Source of the DNA: Sanderia malayensis
Taxonomy: Eukaryota > Cnidaria > Scyphozoa > Semaeostomeae > Pelagiidae
NCBI GenBank assembly: GCA_013076295.1
Contig: RQOL01000906.1
Span: 4,278,001-4,342,000 of the forward strand
Direction: 5' to 3'
DNA length: 64,000 nucleotides
Each line of letters begins with the position of its first letter. The stretch's first letter is position 1. This document shows, in pieces, positions 1 to 10,005 of this stretch. The translations under genes were made by a program, and so were the position numbers. The notes below the pieces were generated by a model, which did not search any database, had not been told where the DNA came from, and saw nothing but the letters and a program-made list of their open reading frames with translations.

Positions 1-106
1 ACGATGCCAAATTCCGCTTACACTTCTATTCCTCCACTCCTGTATCCAGTGCTTTTTTCAATAGTCTTCCAGCCCAGCAAATATGAGAGTTGAAGCAAAT
101 GCAATA

Positions 107-255
107 CAGTAAACACCCGCATATAAGAACCAACGAATTAGGAACCTTACAGGCTGAAATCCCTGCTCAAAACAATAGAAAAGACAATGGGCTATTGTAT
201 TTGAACAATAGGGTGGATGCAAAATTCACAGGTTCTTATACGCGGGTGTTTACTG
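107..255. mobile_element. 149-bp MITE, copy 1, TA target duplication
   Basis: A short element with inverted ends. The left end reads CAGTAAACACCCGCATATAA and the right end is its near-exact reverse complement. It is flanked by TA on both sides (105-106 and 256-257), as expected for Tc1/mariner-type insertion. It has no coding capacity. Two further copies occur at 43827-43974 and 56998-57146. It lies in the sodium channel intron before the first visible exon. Confidence 0.88.
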
Positions 256-350
256 TATCTGTTATTCTCTGTTATTCTAAAACAGAACAGCGGTAGACAC
301 ACTGTCACTGGGCATTCGCTCACACACTCTCCGTTTTTCTTCTCATACAG

Positions 351-2690
351 AAATACAAGCAGCCAAAAATGAACCACAATTTCTACACACAAATCTACTT
401 TGTTGTGTTCATTGTCCTCGGTGCCTTCTTCATCCTCAACTTGTTTATTGGAGTCATCATCGACAACTTCAACAGATTGAAGCAGCAATACGAAGACGGT
501 GTCGGCATCTACTTGACCAACGACCAACGCAACTGGGTAAACATGTTGAAATCGGCGGCAGGCAAAAGGCCTACGAGAAGACTGACAAGGCCAACGGTAA
601 GTCTTAAAATCCTTCAGAATTTCATCCTTGAGCTCATATACGTGTAAATAATACTATATCTGCTGCTAAGTATATAACCATGAATAACCATGTATTCGTG
701 TGGTGAGCTATGACAAGGGCTGAGGGCCGCAGAACCAAGTGGTCCTCCTGATTCCACGTTCGGCCGTAGGCGAAATAACCCAGCAACAAGCCTGTTGCAA
801 CTTACAACCGTTTAAAATTACCAGAATACAAAGTACCAGAAGTTACGCGGACAAAATTCCAATACACATATATCCAATTATCGGCAGATTATTATAATGG
901 CATATTCCAAATTGTTTTGTAGTCCAAATGGCGTGGTACATTATTCGATTTCATTGCCACAAAACAGTTCGAGCTGTTCATTATGTCTGTGATCATTGCC
1001 AACATGCTGACGATGATGATTCAGCACCACGAGCAGTCAAAAGAAGTCGAAGTGGCCCTCGAGTATCTCAATTACCTTTTCACTGGCATCTTCACAGCAG
1101 AAGCAGTAATCAGATTGATCGCAATGCGGCTAGAGTATTTCAAATCGCTGATGAACGTGTTCGACTTTCTCGTTGTTATTCTTTCAATTGGAGGTGAGTT
1201 ACCTATATCCATCTGTAATTTCCATCCAGTTCGTTACCAACAAAGCAACATGCCATGTTTCCATCAAAACTTTCTCGACTTCTAGGACTTCTTTTCTCTT
1301 CTTCTCTGTGCATTCTATCAATCGTTGCAATCGATTCTTCTTCTCCGCATTAAATTCTTCCCCATCGCTGTTCTTCAACGATTGATTCCCATAATCTACT
1401 AGACTTGTTAATTCTGCTTCCCGTAAGCCCCCTACAAACTTATAAACTTCATTCTCTCGTATCGTATGCTACTTGTAACTGTGACAGCTTCGAGCTGCAG
1501 AGCCTTCTATCATTACTATCAAAATATATTGTCAATATTCTCGCGTTTCAGTGATTATTTTCGAGAAAACACAATCCAATAAAGAGATGGATTTCTCGCC
1601 GGGACTTCTTCGCGTGATTCGAGTATTTCGCCTCGGCAGACTGCTACGCTTCTTCGACAGTGCAAAAGGGATCCGCCAACTACTATTCACAATCGTAAAA
1701 TCAGCACCAGCATTGATTAACATCGGCACGTTATTGTTCCTCGTCATGTTCATCTACGCAATCATGGGCATGAACTTCTTCATGTACGTCACAGAGAATG
1801 GCGCCTTCAACCAGGTCGTCAACTTCAGAACATTCGGCAGCAGCTTCTGTTTACTTTTCAGGATTTCCACAGCTGCAGGCTGGAATGGTGTGCTTGAAGC
1901 TGCGATGGTCAAGCCGCCCAAATGCAACCCGGTAAAGCAGCCAGCACTTGGCGGTAATGACAACTGTGGCTCTCCTATCTTGGCCGTCATATACTTTGTC
2001 TCATACATTGCTCTCATCGTGCTCATCATGATCAACATGTACATCGCAGTCATATTGGAAAACTTCAATCAGGCACAATCTCAAGACGAGGCCGGCGTAA
2101 CAGAGGATGATCTTGACGCATATTATTCTGTTTGGGAGCAATTCGATCCAAAGGCAACGCAATTTATCAAATATTACCAGCTGTCTGACTTTCTCGATGC
2201 GCTCGATAGCCCGCTGCGCATACCAAAACCAAACTATTGGTTTCTCGAGACAAATGACATAGCGGTGAAGGACCGGCATCGCGTGCATTGCTTGGACGTA
2301 ATGACGCCGCTGATCAAGCGAGCGATCGGTGATGTCGAAGGTGGCGAATCAAACGACTTTTTGTCGGTGATGACGAAAGTCGAGGATCGATTCCGCGCGG
2401 CGTTTCCGACAAGATTCAAGGAGACGACGAAAATAACAACGACCGAGAGACTGAAAATCGAGAACGCGGCGGCAAAACGAATCCAGAAAGTCTTCCGCAG
2501 ACATTTGGTGATTAGTCAGATAAAACAGCTGGCAACTAGCAAAAAGATGACGGTGAGAGCACGCGAAAGGAACCAAGAACAAATTGAACAGCTAGTCACT
2601 ATATTATGGCGGAACCAAATTACAAAGAACAAACCAGCGAACGACTCCGATGATAGTGACAATGAAGATAAGGAATCGAAGAAGAAATAA
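351..2690 (+). CDS. Voltage-gated sodium channel alpha subunit, C-terminal part (partial)
   Basis: Three exons, 351-596, 923-1193 and 1552-2690, join in phase and end at TAA 2688-2690. Earlier exons lie left of the window. Exon 1 encodes the domain III pore/S6 end (FFILNLFIGVIIDNFN) and the III-IV linker. Exon 2 gives domain IV S1-S3 (FELFIMSVIIANML). Exon 3 gives the S4 sensor with arginine at every third position (RVIRVFRLGRLLR), the pore loop with RISTAAGWNGVL, whose alanine sits where sodium channels carry the last letter of the filter, then S6 (INMYIAVILENF), an EF-hand-like region and an IQ motif (RIQKVFRRHLV). The family conducts voltage-gated Na+ in the plasma membrane and underlies action potentials. 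The usual IFM inactivation triad of the linker reads IYL here (507-515). The acidic, lysine-rich C-terminus is short. Subfamily (Nav1, Nav2 or a cnidarian type) cannot be set because the filters of domains I-III are missing. Confidence 0.95.
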
Positions 2691-5451
2691 GGACTTCGTT
2701 TGATGAGAACATTTACACAAAATAACATTCATTGAATTGACAGTTGATATTGTTGTAGATATGGCAAAAATTACCGAAATAGTCGCAATGGTGATGCAGC
2801 CATCCACATACTCATACCTCACAAAATTTATTTATTGATTGAGCAGTTCAGTGATGCAAAACGTGGCAGGAGAGTCTGTAAATAGAGGCTACTGCTTCCA
2901 GGAGAGGCTCAGATTCCGAACAGGCTATAAAACACACGTACTAATGCTCTGGCTACACCGACCTTAATTTACGTTGTATCCTAGCACGGATTATGTGCAG
3001 CAAATGCGAGAATCGAAAGCTTACCTCTCATTGAATGCTGGAGTTTCGTCGGTGCTGACGGGCGCTTGAATATCATCTCTGAATCTTGTTCTTATCTTCG
3101 AATTGTAACAACAAAGTCACTTGCAGTGAACATGCTGTTGGATATGCGAGAATTATATTCTGTAAAGAAATAACGTTAATAAATAAATTTGCGTAATCAT
3201 GTACACAGCAGGGAATGTTAATGCGGAAAGGAGAAAAGATTGATATAAAAGGAAAGAGCATGATGAAATGTTTTGATCATCAAAATGTCATTGCAGTCGT
3301 ATCAAATGGAAATGAAAGGCTAATTACTAACAAAAGAAAATCAGAATCATTTCATTGAAAAAGCATATTTTGCAGAAATTACGTACTTCGTACAATTTTT
3401 TACAGAATTCGGGGTGTGCTGGCCAACAAGGGTAGTTGGAAAATTCTCAATGGTACATGGTACCCTAAAAACGCGTGCGAGAACTAACGACTCCAACTAG
3501 ATTTCAAACTAACGATTCAAACAGAAAATGATAAAGAATAATTCTGGGCCCCAATCACTAAATTTTCCCAAGTCTTTGCTGCCAGCATGCCCCAGACTAA
3601 AACGTTATACTTCACAAATTACAGAATAAGTATGTTGAACCACTTTGGCATGAATGAAATCATTCCACTATCGCTGCAATTATCCCTGGTAAAATTTGCT
3701 GTTTATTTACGAGAAAAATAACCATTTGGGCGGCTGTACGAAAAAATGGAATCAACGCAATTTCTGGTATCTAAACCCGTAAATTATTCCTTTTTCAAAA
3801 TCAAACCAGTGAATATTCAAAATTAGATTACAATGTACACGTTTTTTTATAAGAAATTTTTGAGAGGAGTACTCAATCTTTTTAAAGCAATTTTCAAATT
3901 TCAGTACGAAAAACTTTCTTGAGGCTTTCTCAGCCAGCAACAATTGAGTGAAACATTTTACGTTACTAAACATACACGCGTTGTCAGAGGTGCAATGCTG
4001 TGCTACCAATAACATTTTTAACACCAACTGTTGATATATAATATATTATAATCATAACGTTAAAAATTTCGTGCTTGAAGGGAAATCTCTCTTTGAAATT
4101 TTGAGTATTAAATTTGTCAACATTCCCAGGCCTCAAAAATCCAGTACTGAACTTTCTTAACTCTTTGAAGAAATTTCTTATAAATTACTGTCTTATAAAA
4201 CAAACGTGTATCACACAATCCATAGCTCTACCGAATTTCATTCATGCTCCGAGAATTCAGCAGCATTACATTACTTCCACCTTGTCAAGTGGCTGTATTT
4301 AGGAGAGAGATAAGTGAACAAAACATAGACTGTATGCTTGCCATGATTAACTGCTTGATCAAATAATTTTCTGCCATTGCTTGGAGAAATGAGAAACTGA
4401 TAATCTTAAAATTGGATTAATACTTTAAAAATCACTATAAATTATATTAATATTTCAGAATTCATTCCATAGGAACACATATTTTTAACTTGTTGATTTT
4501 TGAGATTTGCGCATAACAGAGACTGTAATTGTAGAGTAGCAGATGTTAGATTTGTATGTTAAGTACAGAATAAACATGAAATCAATATCAACCACTGGAT
4601 TATTTGAATTTATTGATGTGGTGCATTTGGTGCCCATACTTGACACGTCCAATTCGCGGAACGGGAATGGCCAGTGCCGGGGATACACACCACACCAGTG
4701 TAAGCTTGAACGGGTGGTTTTTTTTAAGTTGTGGCACATAAGCTGTGAATCTGAATCGCATTGGAGAAATGTCAACAGTGGTCGACGTTGTAAAAACGGT
4801 TTTTTACTGTCCTCTCGCCATATTTATGAGTAGGCCACGCGCCACGCCCCGAAGTGCCTAAACAAATGATGGAATGCAGCCTTAAATTAGCGCTTTAGGA
4901 AAAATTATTCGCAGGAAAAGACTTAAACAACTAAAAACGATGTTGTCTCATGTCTAAAGAACAATAAAACTTACCATTTTGGGTGTTATTTCTTCATTTC
5001 TTCAACTAAAGGAGCCTGCACGTTTTTGGTCACTGTTGACACGTGGCGTGGCACAGCACAGCAAAATACTTCCTGTTTAAGTCATCCCGCGCAAAAATAA
5101 CACAGGGTAACAAGAAGACATGATTGAATAAATGATGAAAATTTTTCACACTTCACTTCAATCAAACGATTTTTTTAGTTTGGCTCGGTTCAAGTTCAAG
5201 TTAAAAGCGCAAATGAAAGTCTTTACATGGTTTTAAAAAACACTCGTAATGTAAAGCCAGTATTATAATTATAAAATTATTGAATCTGCAAGATATACCT
5301 TTTACCTTTTTCCACAATAAATCCCCAATTCATTTAGATTAAATTGTGACAATGCATACGTCATAAAAATATATTTCATCATTTATTAATTTCAGTTCAT
5401 AAATCCAAATAATCTACTAGTCTCTACCTATCTACCAAAAAGGTTGCATGG
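2691..5451. other. Intergenic region between convergent genes
   Basis: This is AT-rich sequence between the sodium channel (+) and the transaminase (-), whose 3' ends face each other. It presumably holds the channel's 3' UTR. Short ORFs on both strands show no family motif or matching splice phase. I see no RNA gene or transposon. Confidence 0.6.
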
Positions 5452-5457
5452 TTTTAT
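5452..5457 (-). promoter_or_regulatory. Poly(A) signal AATAAA of the transaminase gene
   Basis: AATAAA on the minus strand lies 17 bases after the TAG stop at 5474, implying a very short 3' UTR. The cleavage site itself cannot be seen. Confidence 0.5.
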
Positions 5458-5473
5458 TGCACAAAAGACCAAA

Positions 5474-6889
5474 CTAATCTTTCAATGGTAAAGTTATGTT
5501 CATATCACTGCATACTTCTTTAATGCAAGCAAGAAGGTGTTCCATATCTTCTGGAAACAAGTGACCAATATTTCCAATTCTAAAACAATCTGCTTTTGTC
5601 ACTTTTCCGGGGTAAATAACCTGATCTTTCTCACTCAACCTGCTGTAAAACTGTGTGAAATCAAAATTTGGATCAGCTGGGAAGTGAAATGATGTGATGA
5701 TGTATCCTTTGTGTGTGTCATCCAAGAGTTCCTTGAAGCCCATCTCCTTCATTCCGTTCCGAAGAATTTCTCGATTTTTCTGATACCTAGAAATCAGAAA
5801 ATATTTCACCAGTGAGCACTTGAAATTACAGTAGGCATAAAAAAGTAACCAGAAGCTCCATTCTGATAATATATTAATTGACAGACACTTTGATCATAGT
5901 TACCAATGATCATCATTAGAAAATTTATTGTTTTCAATTTGATCAGCTTTAGTAAGAGGCTCGAGAATAAATACAAAATTGCAAATATATTCATCCTCAT
6001 AAAAAGGCCATTGACTTTAGATTGTATGGTCTCAGTAAATATAAAGTAGTTTATCAACTTTTGTTTGGATGGGAGGTCCATTATATAGAAACTTTACTGT
6101 AATAGGCTCTCTTCACATTAAAATAATAATTGAGCAATTTATGCTTATTCTTTTTGAGAAAACTTCTACTTCTTCTATCTATCTTATTCCTTTTGGAAAA
6201 ATTGCAAAACAGAAATTCCAACCTAGCTGATCTTCCAGGGATTCCGCCTTCTGCTTCGAGTTCTTCTAGAGCTTTCTTGAAAGCAATTATGGTATGTGTT
6301 GGTGGTGTGAATCTAAACTGGCCCGTCTTTTCCAGATTGACATGTTGCTCCACCAAATCCAAGCTGAGACTTCTTGCCCAACCTTTGCATTTCATGAGTT
6401 TATCAAGCCTGCCAATGGCATAGGCAAAACCTGGAACACCTTCAATGCATTTGTTTGCCGAACTGACCAGGAAATCAATATTTGCTGCTTGAAAATCAAT
6501 AGGCACAGCTCCAAAACTGCTCATTGCGTCAACGAAAAAGGTTGCATCTGGTAAGATTTCCGCCACTGCCTGTCCGACTTCTTCTATTGGGTGTATAACA
6601 CCAGAGCTTGTTTCACAGTGGACAATGCATACCGTCGTAATATCTTTGTTCTCAATGAGGATTTTACGGATGGCAGAAACATCAGCCTTTTCGTTTTCTG
6701 CACCCTCGTGCACAATCTACAAAAAGCAAGATAATGAAATTTTGATATTACAAATACTTCTGAATGCTGAATCACCCCACTTTCGTATTTACTAACATAC
6801 TAACCACCATGTATATAATACCAATTAGTTGGTCATGTACAGTAGCATATAGATAGATAGATAGATAGATAGTTAGATAGGTAGATAGG

Positions 6890-6973
<84 letters not shown>

Positions 6974-7677
6974 ACGAATCCTTAGAAATATCCATAGCTG
7001 TGTGGTACTAATATCACTAAACCTGTATTACAGTTTAGAATACAATACAGTAAAGCCTTTACTGTATTTCTACTTCAAGGCAAATTGCATTCATAATTTA
7101 CAAATTTGCATACCATACCCTTTCATATTGCAGGATATCAGCAATTTGGACCATTCGCTTGCCATATGCCCCATTAACAATGATCAGGACTTTTCCGTTT
7201 TCTCTTGGTACAACCGTGCTCAACACTGCTTCTACAGAGTATGTTCCACTTCCTTGGACAGGTATGGATGTGAATTCGTCCGCGGTGACCCCAGCAAGGT
7301 TCAACAGTTGGCTCCTGACAAACTTAACTGCATTTATGAACTGAGTATCCCTTGAACCGAGATCCTTAAGCATAGCTGCTTTTGTGTCGTGGCTTACTCC
7401 AAGAGGGCCAGGTGTGAACAGTTTCTTTGAAGGTACTGTTCGTTGGAGATAACATAATAGCATTATATAGCATATTACGCATTACATATTATACTGCAAA
7501 ACAAAAACATGGCCTTAGGACATTATCACGTGTCAAGTCACGTCAGCGTTAGGGCTTACCTGCTGCATCTGGTTGTGAGCTTGTGAGGCTAACTGCATTA
7601 GCCGAAAATGCGCGCATCGGATGTCCTTGCTTTGCCAGAGCCCTTAATGGGGCAATAATTCGTGTTGAACGTATCAT
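5474..7677 (-). CDS. 2-aminoethylphosphonate--pyruvate transaminase, probably mitochondrial
   Basis: Four exons, 7677-7560, 7435-7119, 6716-6223 and 5786-5474, give 413 residues in phase. The enzyme is a class V PLP aminotransferase. The family moves the amino group of 2-aminoethylphosphonate to pyruvate, giving phosphonoacetaldehyde and alanine. Family features in order are LFTPGPLGVSHDTK, LGSRDTQFI, QGSGTYSVEAV, NGAYGKRM, VHCETSSGV, VDAMSSFG with Asp208 for the cofactor ring nitrogen, SSANKCIEGVPGF with Lys234 as the likely Schiff-base lysine, ARSLSLDL, RFTPPTH and, in the last exon, VIYPGKV and DCFRIGNIG. The SSANKCIEGVPG block and RIGNIG ending separate it from alanine-glyoxylate aminotransferase. 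Bacterial PhnW has about 370 residues. The extra roughly 40 at the N-terminus (MIRSTRIIAPLRALAKQG...) are basic, hydroxylated and free of acidic residues, as in mitochondrial presequences. The start is the first ATG in the exon with a matching donor. Confidence 0.94.
6850..6972. repeat. GATA (ATAG)n microsatellite
   Basis: About 30 tandem ATAG units with a few gtag/ttag variants. It lies in the transaminase intron between exons 2 and 3. Confidence 0.97.
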
Positions 7678-8547
7678 GTTAATGTAGCAGTGGCCCTTGT
7701 AAAGGTTAAAATTGCAGCAAAATTGTTATAGGCCAGATCAGATCACCAGAGATTCTCCTTCCACGTCCGTCATCAACATGGACTTATATACCTTGTGACC
7801 CTGTGTTTATGACAGGCGGTACAAATTGCCTGCGGGTTTCTTCGTGTAACATTGCATTATTGCATTTTGCAGCGGGAATTTTTCGCTCTTTCTTCGCTCT
7901 CGCATCGCGATGGTTGCCTGAATTAAGATTGTTCTACTTTGCGCAACGACTGCAAGTGTATTTTGGTCTATACTGTGTGACATCGATTTTTGCAACTTGT
8001 ATTGCAATTGCAACATTACATTTGGCGCAAGCGCAGTTAACCTTAATTTTAACTGTCTCCAGTCTCCAAAGACTGCTGCCCGGCCTCAGTCGTTGCAAGT
8101 TTCAAGGACCGTTGCTGGGTGCAACACCCTTGGCAAAACGTCTTTGTAGTCCCTTCATTTACCATCGCGTGACAAGTCGCCAAAAACATTGCCCCAGGTA
8201 GAAGACAGCTTAAAGTTCAATGCTCTCGAGCACCTTGAAAACTTATCCAATTAACATTTTATTAATCCAGAAATAGAGTTGATATATCCAATTTCGTCAC
8301 GCAATAAATATTTCCTTTTAAACATGGTTGGGTGTCCACGCGTGTTCATTGGTGGCATGTGGTAGTGAACTGTTCAATGGTTTATCGCTGTATAGGAATT
8401 GCACAGTATTATAACCATACGACTTATGTGGCCGACTTAATCTGATTGGAATGAGCCACAAAAGATCTGGAGAATATAATGAGACATGTGATCCTTTGTC
8501 AATCGCAATGTCATGGCAGGATTGCGCAGCAATGAGGTTAGGATATG
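7678..8547. other. Transaminase promoter side and intergenic DNA
   Basis: This is sequence upstream of the minus-strand transaminase start, reaching to the hAT insertion. A 132-codon plus-strand frame at 7803-8201 has no recognisable motif and I do not call it. No clear TATA box is visible near 7700. Confidence 0.55.
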
Positions 8548-8555
8548 AGTTATAC

Positions 8556-9173
8556 CATAGGCGTAGACTTTGGGGGGGCTCGAGGGCTCAAGCCCCTCCT
8601 GGGTCCTTCTCAGGGGGGGCTGCGCCCCCCCTGAGAAATTAACGGTCCATTCAATCATTTAGCTGTTGCTGTATCCGTTAAATGTTGCTTTGGGAAGTAG
8701 ACATTTCCCACTAACTTTTACAACTCAAATCAATTCAATTCAGGATACCCAAGGCGTTGTTGAGTTTTTAAAAAAAGGAGAAATGTTTGGTTCAATGATT
8801 CCTGAAGTACACAAGTTTGTACGCAATGTACTGACATTGCCTGTCTCAAGTTGTACAGCAGAAAGATCATTCTCAGGCTTAAGGCGATTAGTTACCTGAG
8901 ATCAAAAATGTCTCAAGAGCGACTGAACGCCGTTGCGATTATGAACGTTCACAAAGATGACGTTATGCATTTTTCGACCGATGAACTTATGAATTCTTTT
9001 GTCAATAAAAATACTCTTAGAAAGAATACGTTTTGGGTATCCAAGTAGAAAGGTTACTGCTTAAACTGATGTTACTTTTTTTTTGTTTCCCGTAGCATAA
9101 GAAACCCAGAATGAAGTTTCCAAAAAAATTCCACTTGAGCCCCCCCTGGAGAAAATATAACTCTACGCCTATG
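8556..9173 (+). mobile_element. hAT-superfamily DNA transposon, internally deleted
   Basis: The element starts CATAGGCGTAGA and ends with the reverse complement TCTACGCCTATG. It is flanked by identical 8-bp direct repeats AGTTATAC at 8548-8555 and 9174-9181. An 8-bp target duplication is diagnostic of hAT insertion. A G-rich stretch follows the left tip and a C-rich one precedes the right tip. It is 618 bp and holds only the C-terminal dimerisation region of a transposase. A smaller relative lies at 48045-48279. Confidence 0.93.
8666..9048 (+). pseudogene. hAT transposase C-terminal fragment, frameshifted
   Basis: The first frame (8666-8899) contains LPVSSCTAERSFSGLRR and the second (to 9048) continues as YLRSKMSQERLNAVAIMNVH. 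Together they match the hAT C-terminal dimerisation domain. A small deletion near 8893-8897 breaks the frame between them, and the N-terminal and catalytic parts are absent. The copy cannot make an active transposase. It lies inside the hAT element with perfect target duplications. Confidence 0.9.
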
Positions 9174-9186
9174 AGTTATACAATTC

Positions 9187-9241
9187 ATCTCGAACCTGCC
9201 AAGAAAATTGAAATGTGTTCGAGGTGGCGAATGTTCGAAAT
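9187..9241. repeat. ATCTCGAA-type dispersed repeat, copy A
   Basis: About 55 bp starting ATCTCGAAC and ending TTCGAAAT. The same segment, diverged, recurs in direct orientation at 9345-9399 and at 20026-20080. It has no coding content. Confidence 0.65.
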
Positions 9242-9344
9242 ATAACAATATGCTACAATGTCTAAAGTCTTTGAGATACTTGATGTATCTCGAATCTGAT
9301 GTTGACATTAGGTATCTCGAAATCTCATTGACATCATATCAGAT

Positions 9345-9399
9345 ATCTCGAAGTCTCAAGGGAAATTGAAATTTGTTCGAAATGGCAAATGTTTGAAAA
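9345..9399. repeat. ATCTCGAA-type dispersed repeat, copy B
   Basis: Direct-orientation relative of 9187-9241 and 20026-20080. Surrounding sequence up to 9480 has further TCGAGAT and GTTCGA motifs, as in decayed ends of a DNA transposon family. Confidence 0.65.
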
Positions 9400-9819
9400 A
9401 AGGATGTTCTAGACATAGTTTACCGAAACAAAGAAAAATTAATTCTAAAAAGTTCGAGATAGCGGGCAGTCGAGATTATGAATGCTATAAATGTACTTTG
9501 AAACATGTAATAAAATAGACGTTGAAGTATTTTATATGACAGGTAAGTGGTGTTGTTTACTTTTCAGCTACTTTTCCAAAGTCATATGGACGCATAGAAA
9601 GTCATAAAAACAAGTCAATTGAGTTCTAGAATTGAAGAACAAATAAGGCAACTGCTTGTATCAACATTACGAACTAACGTTTTCAGTTTTCTTTAATAAT
9701 GACTAAATATTCCCCAGGAATACCTCCAGATAGGTTTAGTTGTAAAGTAAAGCCACAAAACTCTAATTAAGCAAATAGTTTCAATGACCCATCAAGTCTG
9801 TCAATGTGGAGGATAAGCG

Positions 9820-10005
9820 CGTGTTAATCGCGTATATCACTACAGCCAAACACGTTAATCACGTATATCACTACACCCAAGCACGTTAATCGCGTACATC
9901 ACTACACCCAAACACGTTAATCGCGTATATCACTACACCCAAGCACGTTAATCCCGCAGATCACTACAGCCAAACACGTTAATCGCGTATATCACTACAC
10001 CCAAT
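9820..10005. repeat. 31-bp minisatellite, six copies
   Basis: GTTAATC recurs at 9823, 9854, 9885, 9916, 9947 and 9978, exactly 31 bp apart. The unit contains CGCGTATATCACTACACCCA. The last unit contains the stop codon of the TPR gene (CTA at 9995-9997, TAG on the minus strand), so the array begins inside the end of that gene and forms its 3' UTR. Confidence 0.95.

Noticed and set aside
4543..4833. 96-codon ORF
   Set aside because: It has no motif or splice context and lies in an intergenic region with overlapping frames on both strands.
5474..7677. Alanine-glyoxylate aminotransferase
   Set aside because: SSANKCIEGVPGF, ARSLSLDL and DCFRIGNIG are specific to 2-aminoethylphosphonate transaminases.
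9820..10005. CRISPR-like array
   Set aside because: The units are contiguous with no unique spacers. This is a minisatellite in animal DNA.
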